Source: Piezodorus guildinii
Lineage: Eukaryota; Arthropoda; Insecta; Hemiptera; Pentatomidae
Assembly (NCBI GenBank): GCA_023052935.1
Contig: CM041294.1
Coordinates: forward strand, 103,696,116 to 103,760,115
DNA length: 64,000 nt
Direction of reading: 5' to 3'
A model generated the notes under the pieces. That model did no database searches and was not told the DNA's origin. It worked only from the letters and a program-made list of their open reading frames with translations. Every line of letters starts with the position of its first letter. The stretch's first letter is position 1. A program made the position numbers and the translations under genes. Shown one piece after another: positions 1-9,545 of the stretch.

Positions 1-640
1 TCCGACTCCGTAAAATCTAATACTTTCCTTGACCAACTAATTAAAACTCTATTTAACACTTTGCCAATTCCTCGCTTTCCTCCCGCACATTCTCTTACAA
101 TAGATCCCCAGTACAGATCAATTCCATACTTCCCATCTCTATCTCATTAAATTAAAAACATCCTTATCCTTATCCTTATCTTTATATAGTTTTAAACGAT
201 TACCGCAAACAGAAGAATCTATATACCAAACTTAAAGAACCCATCCATTTTCCTAAAAAACTAAATTTAATTTACCGCATTTCCTTATCCTCCCCAAATT
301 TTAATCCTTGAACACAAATATACTATCTCTACCCGTAATCCGTTTTCCACAAAATTATCTGAACATGCTACATCCCTCGACCATAATTTTGATTATGACA
401 ACCCTGACATCCTATCCACCGTACATAATTATAAAAACGACTCCTCTCCGAAACCATTTGGAATGGGAAATCATTTGGTACCTGGTAACCATAAAATTGA
501 AAAGAAGTAATCTCTCCTTCATATTCTTCAGAGGATATTTTTTATGGTGTTTGCAGCCCTGATGATGGCTCGCATGTTTGTGCCAGAACGTAGGGCAAAA
601 TATTATATTTTTTTTATGATGACTGACTCCGGATTATTTC
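1..640 (+). pseudogene. Penelope-like element, 3' remnant (GIY-YIG endonuclease end)
   Basis: Degenerate coding remnant that enters from the left edge. Reading across frames gives text typical of the C-terminal part of PLE proteins: an IPYFPSLSH-type linker near 125-150, then SEHATSLDHNFDYDNPDIL (about 358-412) and KKRLLSET-like residues (about 434-460). The last two match the distal half of the GIY-YIG endonuclease (H-x-FD-x-DN followed by KR-x-x-E). The catalytic GIY...YIG half is not visible, so it is deleted or decayed. Several frameshifts and stops make it non-functional. The remnant is followed at 559-635 by the short structured motif found at PLE ends. In this family the protein combines a telomerase-like RT with the endonuclease and mediates retrotransposition. 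I infer the family from protein patterns; other frames through the region are not coding. Confidence 0.6.
559..635 (+). ncRNA. Hammerhead-ribozyme-like motif at PLE 3' end
   Basis: CTGATGA (559-565) is followed by a stem-loop (TGGC...GCCA, about 565-585) and then GAA-CGT (586-591). A short AT-rich spacer and TGACTGACTCCGGATT (620-635) follow. CUGAUGA-stem-GAA is the hammerhead core layout, and PLEs are known to carry hammerhead motifs at their terminal repeats. The base after GAA is C rather than the usual A. I could not confirm stems I and III, so catalysis is not claimed. The same layout recurs at 16003, 31280, 31352, 37392, 37717, 61854, 62274, 62474, 62676 and 62877. Confidence 0.45.
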
Positions 641-1641
641 TATCTATGATCATTTCAACAGTTAACCATACATCCTCAATATTGCCTTACTATACATTTA
701 ATAAATAAGTAAGTAAAAGTAATAATATTTTATGAAAAACCAGATATTGGAAAAATTCGGATAAGGTAATGAATCATATGACAGGCCGATCTAGAACGCA
801 GTTACAAGAAAATGGGTATAAATTGCTGAAGGAGACTTGAAGTTGACAAAGGCGAGTGGAAGACAATATCAAAGTCGATCGTTCTCAAACATGGGTCAAA
901 CAGTAGGAATTAAATAGCTTTACCAGAGATCTCAACCTGTCAAAAGAACCTTCTGAATTACTGGCTTTCAGGTTTAATCCAATAAACAACCTTTCCTTTT
1001 ACATTACAAGGAAAAGAACCCTTCTCTTGGGACTGTCCAAAAATAAATTCATACTTTCCGAGATGTTTAGTGACTTTTTGGTTTCATATTTGCTCTTTTA
1101 TAATTAAATAAATACAATTTCAATATTTTATATGATACTAATAATAAATATTGTATAATAATATTTAACATATTCCCTCTATATATAAAATGATAACGCA
1201 AATATGGTTTCCGCTGACTCCTTCTATAGCACAAGACGGATTTTTATACTGTTTTCACCATCATTTACAGCATTGTTTCCTAAAGGTTTAAAAGTATAAT
1301 ACATCCCAATTTACTTTTTCATTGAACGGGAAGAATAGATAATCTGTAACCAAGTCATCAAAAAAATATTCCTGAAGTATAAGTAGTAGCATTTGTGTAT
1401 AAAATACCGTTGGAAAGGGCAAGACGTTAGTATGCAATCAAATAAATCGTACGAGGTTAAATTAAGTTGTTGTAAGCTCATATATTATACATAAATAAAT
1501 ATTAAATAGTTAAAACCTAATAGGACCTTTAATTATATAGGATGACATTCAGAGAAGACATAAATTCAGAGAATCCATTAATATGGATTATATTAATGAT
1601 CCAACTTGTGCAGAAAATACGACCTATAAACTACTAGAGAA
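641..1641. other. No gene seen
   Basis: AT-rich sequence without a convincing open frame or recognisable repeat end. A small inverted repeat (TTCCTTTT...AAGGAAAAG) lies near 989-1016. Confidence 0.5.
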
Positions 1642-2755
1642 TACGACCTAGAAACTCACCTCACATTCATTGATCTCCAGAAAGCATATGACAGTGTTCC
1701 TCTGAGGAAACTTTGGGAGTCGTTAGATTTGGCAAAGATAAGTAAAGGCCTGATAAAAGCTATAAAAAGTTTGTATATGGGAGCCAAATCGAGAGTGAAG
1801 ATTAGAACGGAATTCTCAGAGCCTTTTTCAATCTCAAATGGCTTGAAACAAGGATGTTGCCTATCGCCAACACTTTTTAACATCTATATGGAACAGGTCT
1901 TAAAATCATGGAAAAAAAGTTGCCGGGGTATGGAAATAGAGGTCGGTAAAGACGTTCTATTCACCTTACAATTCGCGGACGACCAGGTTGTCATATCATC
2001 GGATGAATTTGATATGGAATATATGTTGAGGAAGCTCGTAGAATTATATGCACAATGGGGTCTGGAAATAAATAAGGAAAAAACTGAATATATGCCTATT
2101 CTCTCATCTGTCCCTGCTCTCTGTTTGGAACGCTGGACGATTCCACAAAGTGATGCCTTCAAATATCTAGGCGTTACTATAGATAAGAACGCATCAATAG
2201 ATAGGGACATATCTAATAAGATTGTTAACGGAAAAAGGATTATCGGGATACTAAATGGAGTGTTATGGAATAAGAAGGTTTCACTCCAAACGAAAAAGAA
2301 GATATTCCACTCCTTTTTTGGTTGCCACTACGCTATATGGATGTGAATCTTGGACGGTGAAGAAATCCCAGCAAAAAAAATTATTATCCCTGGAGATGGA
2401 TTTTTGGAGAAGAAGTTGTGCCGTGTCTCGGTTAGAAAAAATCCCCAATAACCAAATAAGGGAAAGAGTGGGGGCCGAGCTCACCATTCTCGAAGAAATC
2501 AGTAGAAGAAGGCTGATGTGGTATGGGTACGTTATGAGAATGGATGAAGCACGTTGGCCTCTTCGATTGATTGAATACTGCCCACCCAAGAGGAGAAACC
2601 TAGAGACCTCGGAAAAAATAGTTAGAAGAGGTAATGGAGGATATGGCAGCCAGAGGTCTGACTGAGGACGACTGTAATAATCGAGATTATTGAAGAGATG
2701 GAGTGCTGAGGACCGGGATGTGACATCATTGCAGAACCTCGGAGAGAAAAAAAAA
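1642..2755 (+). pseudogene. Non-LTR retrotransposon reverse transcriptase, 5'-truncated
   Basis: Reverse-transcriptase remnant of a LINE. RT motif A reads FIDLQKAYDSVP (1666-1701), the motif B region reads NGLKQGCCLSPTLFNIYME (about 1837-1893), and motif C is FADDQVVIS (about 1972-1998). The thumb and C-terminal part follow with YLGVTIDK, LYGCESWTVKK and RRRLMWYGYVMRMDEARWP (to about 2565). The reading frame changes by one base at a T-run (2314-2319), where the upstream frame ends at 2346 and the downstream frame carries LYGCESW. Further breaks occur near 2638 and at a TGA replacing an expected Trp near 2689. The C-terminal tail reads MAARGLTEDD and stops just before an A-rich tail at about 2748-2757. 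Endonuclease and N-terminal RT are absent, as expected for 5' truncation. The type is common in insects; I leave the clade open. Confidence 0.85.
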
Positions 2756-2757
2756 AT

Positions 2758-3470
2758 ATATAGGAACATTAAAGTTTCAGTTATTTCTGCTTCACTTTAA
2801 AATCACAAACAAATGAACTTAACCAATTTTACTCCTTGTTATGGTAGACTAAAGTTTCTAGAACGGTAAACTCTAAACTCTCAGAAAGAGCTTTTTTAAA
2901 CATAAATGACACCTCATTCAATTGCACCTGTGCGAATAAGAAGCGGATCTACTAGTATTAAAAAATAAATAATAAAAATGTCATTAAAAAATTTCGTTCT
3001 ATCTACGAGTTTAAGTCAAAATAACCTAAAGTATAGTTCACTACAAAATATATCAGAAAACTTTGAAATTCAGAGAATCAAACCCACATGAAATCAGCTC
3101 CAGATAAGCTTGAACTGAATTCACTGTATGTATAAAACAGTTTGGTTTGTGACATTACGACTGATGTCAACAGGCTTTTTGTTTCAATTAATTACCCAAA
3201 ATTTCACAGTAGACCTGGCACGACCATTCCAGTCCACATTTACAAATTAGGTACATATTACCCCAAACTGGATGTGATCCTGATTATGGCCTACATCCTA
3301 ATCAAAGGGACTTGTGACATGGGTGTTACATAGTTTATCCAAACAGAATAATCAGCTTTTAATCATTAATTTGGTAATTATTTTGTAATGAAATTAAATT
3401 TAGAATAAGTATTTATACCAAACTTTTTTTAAGAATAAATAAAAACAATAATTTATCAACGTTAAAATAA
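2758..3470. other. No gene seen
   Basis: AT-rich. A 63-codon open frame at 3142-3333 has no recognisable motif and is probably chance. Confidence 0.5.
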
Positions 3471-3560
3471 AATCGATTTTCACTTACGTCTATCGTTAAA
3501 ATCAATTTGTGATATGAGCTTTAAAAAACAACAACTCATAGTTGCAATAAATAAACTGCT
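3471..3560 (+). repeat. Fragment of dispersed family R (5' end)
   Basis: GATTTTCACTTACG...CGTTAAAATCAATTT matches the left end shared by the R copies at 20312, 26402, 48256 and 60370. Weak R-like text (TTATCCGCTTTTCATCA) continues near 3795, suggesting a decayed longer copy with internal loss. Confidence 0.5.
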
Positions 3561-3986
3561 ATTTAATATTATAAGGTAAGTGACACCAAAAAACAGTTAA
3601 TACTTTACATTTCTTCATTAAGACACTTGAAAGTAATGCAGCATTCGTCGTCTTATGGACTGTTTTTAGGTGTAACTTACCTTAATCAAAAAGATGTAGT
3701 TAACAAAAGTTAGATTCAGTTTCGATGAAAAAATTTGTTTTAGATTTAATAATATAACAATAAAAATTATTATCTAAAACATTCAATTACTTTTATCCGC
3801 TTTTCATCATTCTCCATACCCTATCCAGGAAAGGAGTAACTTACAGCTCAATTCTATGCCATTACACTTTCTTTATAGTTACTATCAACATTTTTCTTTC
3901 TTCCTATTATTGTTTTAATTACAACATTAAATTCGCCAAACCACATACAAGCCAACTAAGAATAATATAATAAAAAATTATCATGC

Positions 3987-4061
3987 GCAGGATTCAGTTC
4001 AAGCTTCGAACTCGGGATGCGGAGAGCAGTATTCCAGTGCACAGTCACTCAGCTATCCTGC
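3987..4061 (-). repeat. tRNA-like SINE head or tRNA pseudogene
   Basis: On the minus strand this 75-nt segment begins GCAGGAT and ends ATCCTGC, a perfect 7-bp acceptor-like stem. It has an A-box-like TAGCTGAGTGACTG and a B-box-like GAGTTCGAAG. The T arm is irregular and the D and anticodon arms are not clean, so it is not called a functional tRNA. The minus-strand continuation past 3987 is A/T-rich, which fits a SINE tail. Confidence 0.55.
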
Positions 4062-4101
4062 TACTTACTATAAATTAAAACTATATAATTAATAGGTGAG
4101 A

Positions 4102-4122
4102 AAAGCCATGGATACACTTATT
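4102..4122 (+). repeat. Target-site duplication, left copy
   Basis: A 21-bp segment beginning AAAGCCATGGATACAC recurs at 4570-4590 and flanks the LINE fragment between them. The length is within the range LINE insertion leaves. Confidence 0.75.
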
Positions 4123-4569
4123 CTATAATGGATACACTGATCATATCAAGGGAGGAACATGAGGATGTCCAGCTGATCTGTAATGGGAAGGTACTAGAAG
4201 TTGTGCAATCATTCACCTATTTGGGGACAATTATCAGCAACACAGGAAAGATTGACCCAGAAGTAGCAAATAGGATATCCAAAGCCAACCAGGTCTATTA
4301 CACTATCTGCAACAGCATAGTTGGGCACAGGGAAGTTGGAAAGGAAACAAAAAGGCACATTTACAAGTCTGTGTACCTCCCAACCCTCATGTATGGAAAG
4401 CCGTCCCAGAAGTCTCTATCCGTACATTCAACGGATTAGAGAAGAGACGCAAAACACTCCAAGAAACGAAGCGGCTTAGTAGGGACCGAAAGGCATGGCT
4501 GCATTGGATAGAGGCTCCTCGACGCTAGTTATGTCATGAAGAGGAAGTCAAAGAAGGGAAGAAGAAGAG
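4123..4569 (+). pseudogene. 5'-truncated LINE, C-terminal RT fragment
   Basis: The open frame 4128-4439 encodes the region downstream of the RT catalytic site: DTLIISREE, then VQSFTYLGTIISNTGKID, then ANRISKAN and ETKRHIYKSVYLPTLMYG. The block Y-L-G-x-x-I and the PTLMYG block are conserved in LINE RT thumb regions. After 4439 the coding text continues out of frame (KTLQETKRLSRDRKAWL-like, about 4448-4500) and ends in a short GAAGAAGAAG-rich tail at 4558-4569. Motifs A-C are missing because the copy is 5'-truncated. The flanking 21-bp TSD (4102-4122 and 4570-4590) defines the insertion at about 447 bp. The ATG at 4128 is an internal Met, not a native start. Confidence 0.8.
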
Positions 4570-4590
4570 AAAGCCATGGATACACTTATT
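4570..4590 (+). repeat. Target-site duplication, right copy
   Basis: Repeat of 4102-4122, directly after the GAAGAAGAAG-type tail of the LINE fragment. Confidence 0.75.
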
Positions 4591-5076
4591 ATATAAAAAA
4601 TATTGATAATTGGTTATAGAAAATGAGAAATAGACCATCAAACGTTAATTATGCAAACACGTAATAATCTTTTAATACTTACAAAACTATGCAAAAGAGT
4701 AAGTCATCATTACAACTTCTGAATCGTGAGTTAATTAAATTAATTTTAATCTAAGTTTGGAACGAGTTCTGCGCATGCGCACGAGTATAGCGGTCATCTT
4801 TCAAGTCGGCTCTTGGATTTCTTGCTTTTTCAGTTGGATATCACTTCAGAACAGTCTTGAAAACATCACCAGGCTTCAGGATAACAACAACAGTAAATAT
4901 TGGAGCAAACAACGGTAAGTTGGGCTACAATTTGCACCGTAAAGTGAATGCTGAGTCACCTCTTCATATCAGCTGATTGCCAATAGCTAGGCAAGGCTGG
5001 TCTTGCTTAACTTTTCTTAAGTTATTATTTTTTCCCCCAACATCTGGTTATTATTTAATTATTTTCCTTACATGAA

Positions 5077-6381
5077 ATGCGATATTATCATCAAGTAATG
5101 TCCTCCAAAGCTTCAACTAAAAGATCTAGATCTAGTAGTTCAATCCCGTCTCCTACGAAACAAAGACCTCGCCGTGATACTAATAAAAGATTACAAGCAA
5201 CCCCTTCGGGTACTAATTCAGAATCTGAACCACAACCTGGCACATCGTCACAAGGGATGACTGACGAATCACCGTTTTTCACCCCAAATCCTTTTCAGAT
5301 TTTACATAACGAAAAAGAAAACATGGAATCTGCTCCTATAACTAGTGAACCACGACCCCCTCCAATATTTGTCAAAAATATTAAAAATTTCCAGTTGTTG
5401 TGTACACAATTGAACAAAATTACCGATTCTACCAGCTACTACTGTATGAGTAGAATTAATGACACCAAAATATCTCCTACTACTGCCGAGACATATAAAA
5501 AAATAGTGAAATATCTGACTGATACCAAAGCGGATTTCCATACCTACCAGCTACGCCAAGAGAGAGCTTTAAGGGTTGTAATCAGAAACTTACACCCCTC
5601 GACACCAGTTGAAGCTATTAAAGAAGAATTAACGGAGATAGGCTATAAAGTGCGGCAAGTCACTAATGTCCTAAAGGACAAAATTCCACTACCTCTCTTT
5701 TTCGTGGACTTGGAGCCATCGGAAGGAGTTGAACAAATCTATGACCTCAATAGATTGTATTATACCAGCGTAAGAGTTGAAAAACCTTACATAAAGAAGG
5801 AGATAGTTCAGTGCCATAACTGTCAAGCATATGGTCATACTAAAAGTTATTGTCATCACATACCTCGATGCGTGAAATGCGGTGAACAGCACAAGTCTGT
5901 GGAGTGTACAAAACCAAAATCAACACCACCTGTATGTGCTCATTGCCTCAAGGACCACCCAGCCAACTATAAAGGATGCCAAATTTATAAGGAACTGAGG
6001 ACCAGGTTTCAAAAACCTCAAGTACTGGATGAAACAGCAAGACAAGTAAGAAACAGAAGAGAACCCTCAAAACTTATTGATGCCAATGTATCATTTGCCC
6101 ACCTACTTGGAGGTGGGAATCAAAGTACTGAAGCCGTGGCCCTGCCGGAACTACAGAATGTACCTCAATCCATTCCACATATACCTCTTCCTCAAAATGT
6201 AACCAATCCTAAAAATCCTAATCAACCACAAATCTCTCATATCCCTCCTCCTTCAAATGCCACAGACCTTAACAGTTTGATGACATCCTTTATCTCCGAA
6301 ATTAAATCCCTTGTTATGCCCCTAATATCACTCCTAACGAATCTCGTATCAAATCTCATTCCTGCCTTAAAAAAACCTTAA
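5077..6381 (+). CDS. Jockey ORF1, gag-like nucleic-acid-binding protein
   Basis: Intact frame of 434 codons. ORF1 proteins of this clade bind the element RNA and chaperone it into ribonucleoprotein particles. The N-terminal 90 residues are Ser/Pro/Arg-rich and probably disordered. A PRE_C2HC-type domain covers about residues 165-240 (VVIRNLHPSTPVEAIKEEL and LPLFFVDLEPS are typical). Three zinc knuckles follow: C246-x2-C249-x4-H254-x4-C259, C265-x2-C268-x3-H272-x4-C277 and C287-x2-C290-x3-H294-x6-C301. The tail (about 350-434) is Pro/Asn-rich with a hydrophobic end. The start may be 5077 or the second in-frame ATG at 5098 (MSSKAS); the sequence does not decide. The stop TAA (6379-6381) abuts the ORF2 ATG in the same frame. 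Confidence 0.9.
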   Translation: MRYYHQVMSSKASTKRSRSSSSIPSPTKQRPRRDTNKRLQATPSGTNSESEPQPGTSSQGMTDESPFFTPNPFQILHNEKENMESAPITSEPRPPPIFVKNIKNFQLLCTQLNKITDSTSYYCMSRINDTKISPTTAETYKKIVKYLTDTKADFHTYQLRQERALRVVIRNLHPSTPVEAIKEELTEIGYKVRQVTNVLKDKIPLPLFFVDLEPSEGVEQIYDLNRLYYTSVRVEKPYIKKEIVQCHNCQAYGHTKSYCHHIPRCVKCGEQHKSVECTKPKSTPPVCAHCLKDHPANYKGCQIYKELRTRFQKPQVLDETARQVRNRREPSKLIDANVSFAHLLGGGNQSTEAVALPELQNVPQSIPHIPLPQNVTNPKNPNQPQISHIPPPSNATDLNSLMTSFISEIKSLVMPLISLLTNLVSNLIPALKKP

Positions 6382-9055
6382 ATGACTACACCTAATTCCT
6401 TATCCATTCTCCTTTGGAATGCGAATGGTGTTAGAACTCACACTGACGAACTTACAGCCGTACTGCAAGACAAAAACATTGATGTTGCACTCATTACTGA
6501 AACTAGACTAACCACTAAACAGTACTTTAAAATACCAGGATACACGACATACCGGACAGACCATCCAGACGGCAAAGCCCATGCCGGTACTGCTGTCATA
6601 GTCCGCCGATCCCTCACCCATCACTTACACCCAATTTCCGCCCACGATTACCTACAAGCAACTTCCATTGTTATCAAAACCTTTTCCTTTCCGCTAATCA
6701 TCAGCATACTGCCCTCCTAAACATCCCATTTCCTCTGCCCAATTTGAATCCTTTCTCAACTACTTGGGTAATCACTTCATTTTGGGTGCAGACTTAAACG
6801 CTAAGAACCAACAGTGGGGTTCTAGAACCACCAATTCTCGTGGACGGACATTGCAGTCTGCACTCAACTCCCGACGCTTTCATCTCCTACCTCCCGATTC
6901 TCCTAGCTACTGGCCAACAGATCCTAACCGTAATCCTGACATCCTCGACTTCTTCATCCACAGTGGATTAGGCTCTCTTAATTTTTCCATAGCTCGCCTT
7001 GATGAACTATCCTCTGATCATAGTCCATTGATTCTAAATGTATCCATAACACCTATTCCTAAACCTATCCCACCGTCATTCATTAGAGGCCCTGTCAACT
7101 GGAACCTCTTCCGCGAAATCCTCTCTAATGATATTGACCTCAGAGTGATTCTCAAAACCCCAAATGACCTTGACGACGCCGTATATTCCTTTACAACCGC
7201 TATTCAACAAGCCGCCTGGACTGCCTCCTCTCCCAAACAATCCCAAATAATTCCTTATAAAAGCCATTTACCACAACACCTGACAGACCTCATCAACAGC
7301 AAACGCCGAGCCAGAACATTATGGCAACGCACCCGCCACCCAGAGGATCGCCGCTCCTATAACTTTTTTTGTAGAAAATTAAAGCGGGAGTTGGCGATCT
7401 TCCGATCCCAATCCTACAATACCTACCTCTCCTCTCTCTCGACTCGTGACAATTCCCTATGGAATGTCACGAAGAGAATCCTAAAATCCCCCCTGATATC
7501 CCATCCTCTCCGGCGTAGTGATAATTCCTGGGCTGCTTCTGACAAAGAAAGGGCCCAGGAATTTGCACTACACCTTTCCAAGGTATTCACTCCTCATTCT
7601 GATCTCAATCCAACCCATACCGCAATAGTTGAAGAGTTCCTTACGTCACCGATACCAATTTCCTTACCACCTAAAGCAATCAATCCCTCTGAGGTCAAAT
7701 ATCTGGTTCAAAAGCTTCCTCTCCGTAAATCCCCTGGATACGATCTCCTTACTCCTCAAATCCTAAGACAACTTCCACCTAAAGCCATTACATTCCTTAC
7801 ATATATCTATAACTGTATCCTACGCACTACCTATTTCCCTCTGTTGTGGAAACACTCGACTATCATCCTTTTCCTAAAACCAGACAAACCATCCAACTGT
7901 ACGTCATCCTACAGACCTATTAGCCTTCTTTCGATCCTCTCCAAAATCTTCGAAAAACTCCTATTAAAACGAATCCTAGCCAAATTTCACAATTTTCCTT
8001 CACACCAGTTTGGATTCCGTCCTCAACATTCCACGGTTCAGCAAGGACTCCGAGTTGTAGACCACATTTCCTCCGCCCTTGAGTGCAAGGAGTATTGTTC
8101 GGGTGCCTTTCTGGACATAGCTCAAGCTTTTGACCGGGTGTGGCACCCGGGACTGCTCTTTAAGCTCAAAACCCATTTACCTCAATCCTTATACCTAATC
8201 CTCCGATCCTATTTATCCAACCGCTCCTTCCGAGTTCGCTGTGGTTCCGAATTTTCCGAACAATATACTGTTGAGGCCGGTGTTCCTCAAGGCAGCGTCT
8301 TAGGACCCGTCCTCTACATCCTCTTCACCGCCGATATCCCTACCGATCCCAATACCTTTCTGGCAACATTTGCTGATGACACAGCCATTTTATCATCCAA
8401 TTCCGATCCTGAAGCAGCATCACTAAATCTCCAAAAGCACCTTTCCCTTGTCGAAGACTGGTGCAATGCTTGGCGCATTAAGGTGAACGAAAGCAAATGC
8501 ACTCACGTCACATTCACCCTTCGACGCAAATCCTGTCCAACGGTTAATTTCAATTCCATACCGTTTCCTTCCTCAGACACAGTCCGGTATCTCGGCTTTT
8601 TACTAGACAAAAGACTGACGTGGAATCCACATACAAGACTAAAAAGAAAAGAACTCAACCGCAGATTCGGCCAGTTATACAGACAACTAAACAGAAAATC
8701 TCATCTTACAGTTTACAACAAATTACTAATATACAAGACAGTACTGAAACCTATATGGACCTACGGACTTGAACTGTGGGGAACAGCTAAACATTCTAAC
8801 ATCAAACGCATCCAATCCTTCCAATCCAAAGTCCTCCGAACAATAGTTAATGCTCCTTATTACGTTACCAACTGTACCCTACACCATGACCTTAATATTC
8901 CGTTTGTTTTAGACCTGGTACCATCCAAATTTTCCAAATTTCATCAGAACCTTAGTCATCATCCTAACCCTCTAGCGCAATCCCTATCCAGCACCACCCA
9001 TCCCTACAATCCTCCTCGAAGATTGAAACGGCAGTGGCCACGAGACCTATTGTAA
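6382..9055 (+). pseudogene. Jockey ORF2, endonuclease and reverse transcriptase, one frameshift
   Basis: ORF2 nicks the target and primes reverse transcription of its own RNA. The ATG at 6382 follows the ORF1 stop with no spacer. Endonuclease motifs: LLWNANGVRT (N-terminal strand), LITETRL (catalytic Glu), GADLNAKNQQWG and SDHSPL (active-site His). The first frame stops at 6718-6720. The matching text continues one frame over from about 6701 (AYCPPKHPI), so a single break (+1 or -2) near 6698-6706 inactivates the copy. From there the frame is open to 9055. RT: KSPGYDLLTPQIL, SYRPISLLSILSKIFEKLL, HQFGFRPQHST, motif A FLDIAQAFDRVWH, motif B GVPQGSVLGPVLY, motif C FADDTAI (8369-8389), then YLGFLLDKRLTW and YGLELWG. 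No RNase H follows. The open frame beginning at 6764 uses a TTG and is not a native start. Confidence 0.92.
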
Positions 9056-9533
9056 ACATTTAAACTGGAGTTCTGACAATGGTCAGATCCTCCACTCATG
9101 TACGGTATGTTTGTGGCTACAGCGCCCTAACTCAGCCTCCACTGGCTCAGACCAGTGATGCGGCTGAGATAGAGGCGCTGGGATCTCTTGGATTCCGCTT
9201 TTTTCCTCCACAAGTGGAGAGAAAAGCGCTTGCTGGGGTCCCTTTAGCAATTGTATACATTGTATATAGTTATGATTGTGTGTAAGATGTTTATTTATTT
9301 GCCAACTTTTTATTTATCTCAATAATAGGTTTTTGTTTCGATTTGTTTTGTTTTTTATTTATTATTATTATTTTATTGTATATATATGAATTTATTTATG
9401 TTCTATTTTATGTAATTTGACCATTATTATTATTTTCTGTATATATAGTATGAATGTGGTCTCTTATCAATATTATTATTGTTCATTTTGTAACAAATTG
9501 TAATATATCTCAATAAAAATAATAAAAAAAAAA
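9056..9533 (+). other. Jockey 3' UTR and poly(A) end
   Basis: Noncoding tail. The proximal part (about 9100-9250) has a GC-richer block (GCGGCTGAGATAGAGGCGC) that recurs, diverged, at 35190 (+) and about 30060 (-). The distal part is T/A-rich, with CTCAATAAAAATAATAAA before the A-run at 9510-9533. A 68-codon frame at 9079-9285 lies wholly inside the block and is not considered a gene. Confidence 0.8.
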
Positions 9534-9545
9534 AATCTAAGTTTG

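Larger units (their letters stand above)
4760..9533 (+). mobile_element. Nearly full-length Jockey-type LINE
   Basis: Element of about 4.77 kb flanked by a 12-bp direct repeat, AATCTAAGTTTG, at 4748-4759 and 9534-9545. Order: 5' UTR (4760-5076), ORF1 (5077-6381), ORF2 (6382-9055), 3' UTR (9056-9533) ending in AATAAA-like signals and an A-run. ORF2 has endonuclease and RT but no RNase H, as in Jockey. The 5' end is GC-richer than its surroundings (GCGCATGCGCACGAG), consistent with an internal promoter region, though no promoter motif is proven. One frameshift in the endonuclease is the only clear break, so the copy is young relative to the other LINEs here. 3'-UTR relatives occur at 29900, 35140 and 38600, and possibly 30800. 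Confidence 0.9.

Noticed and set aside
308..562. 84-codon open frame
   Set aside because: Out of frame with the PLE protein text in the same DNA; starts at TTG and has no own motif.
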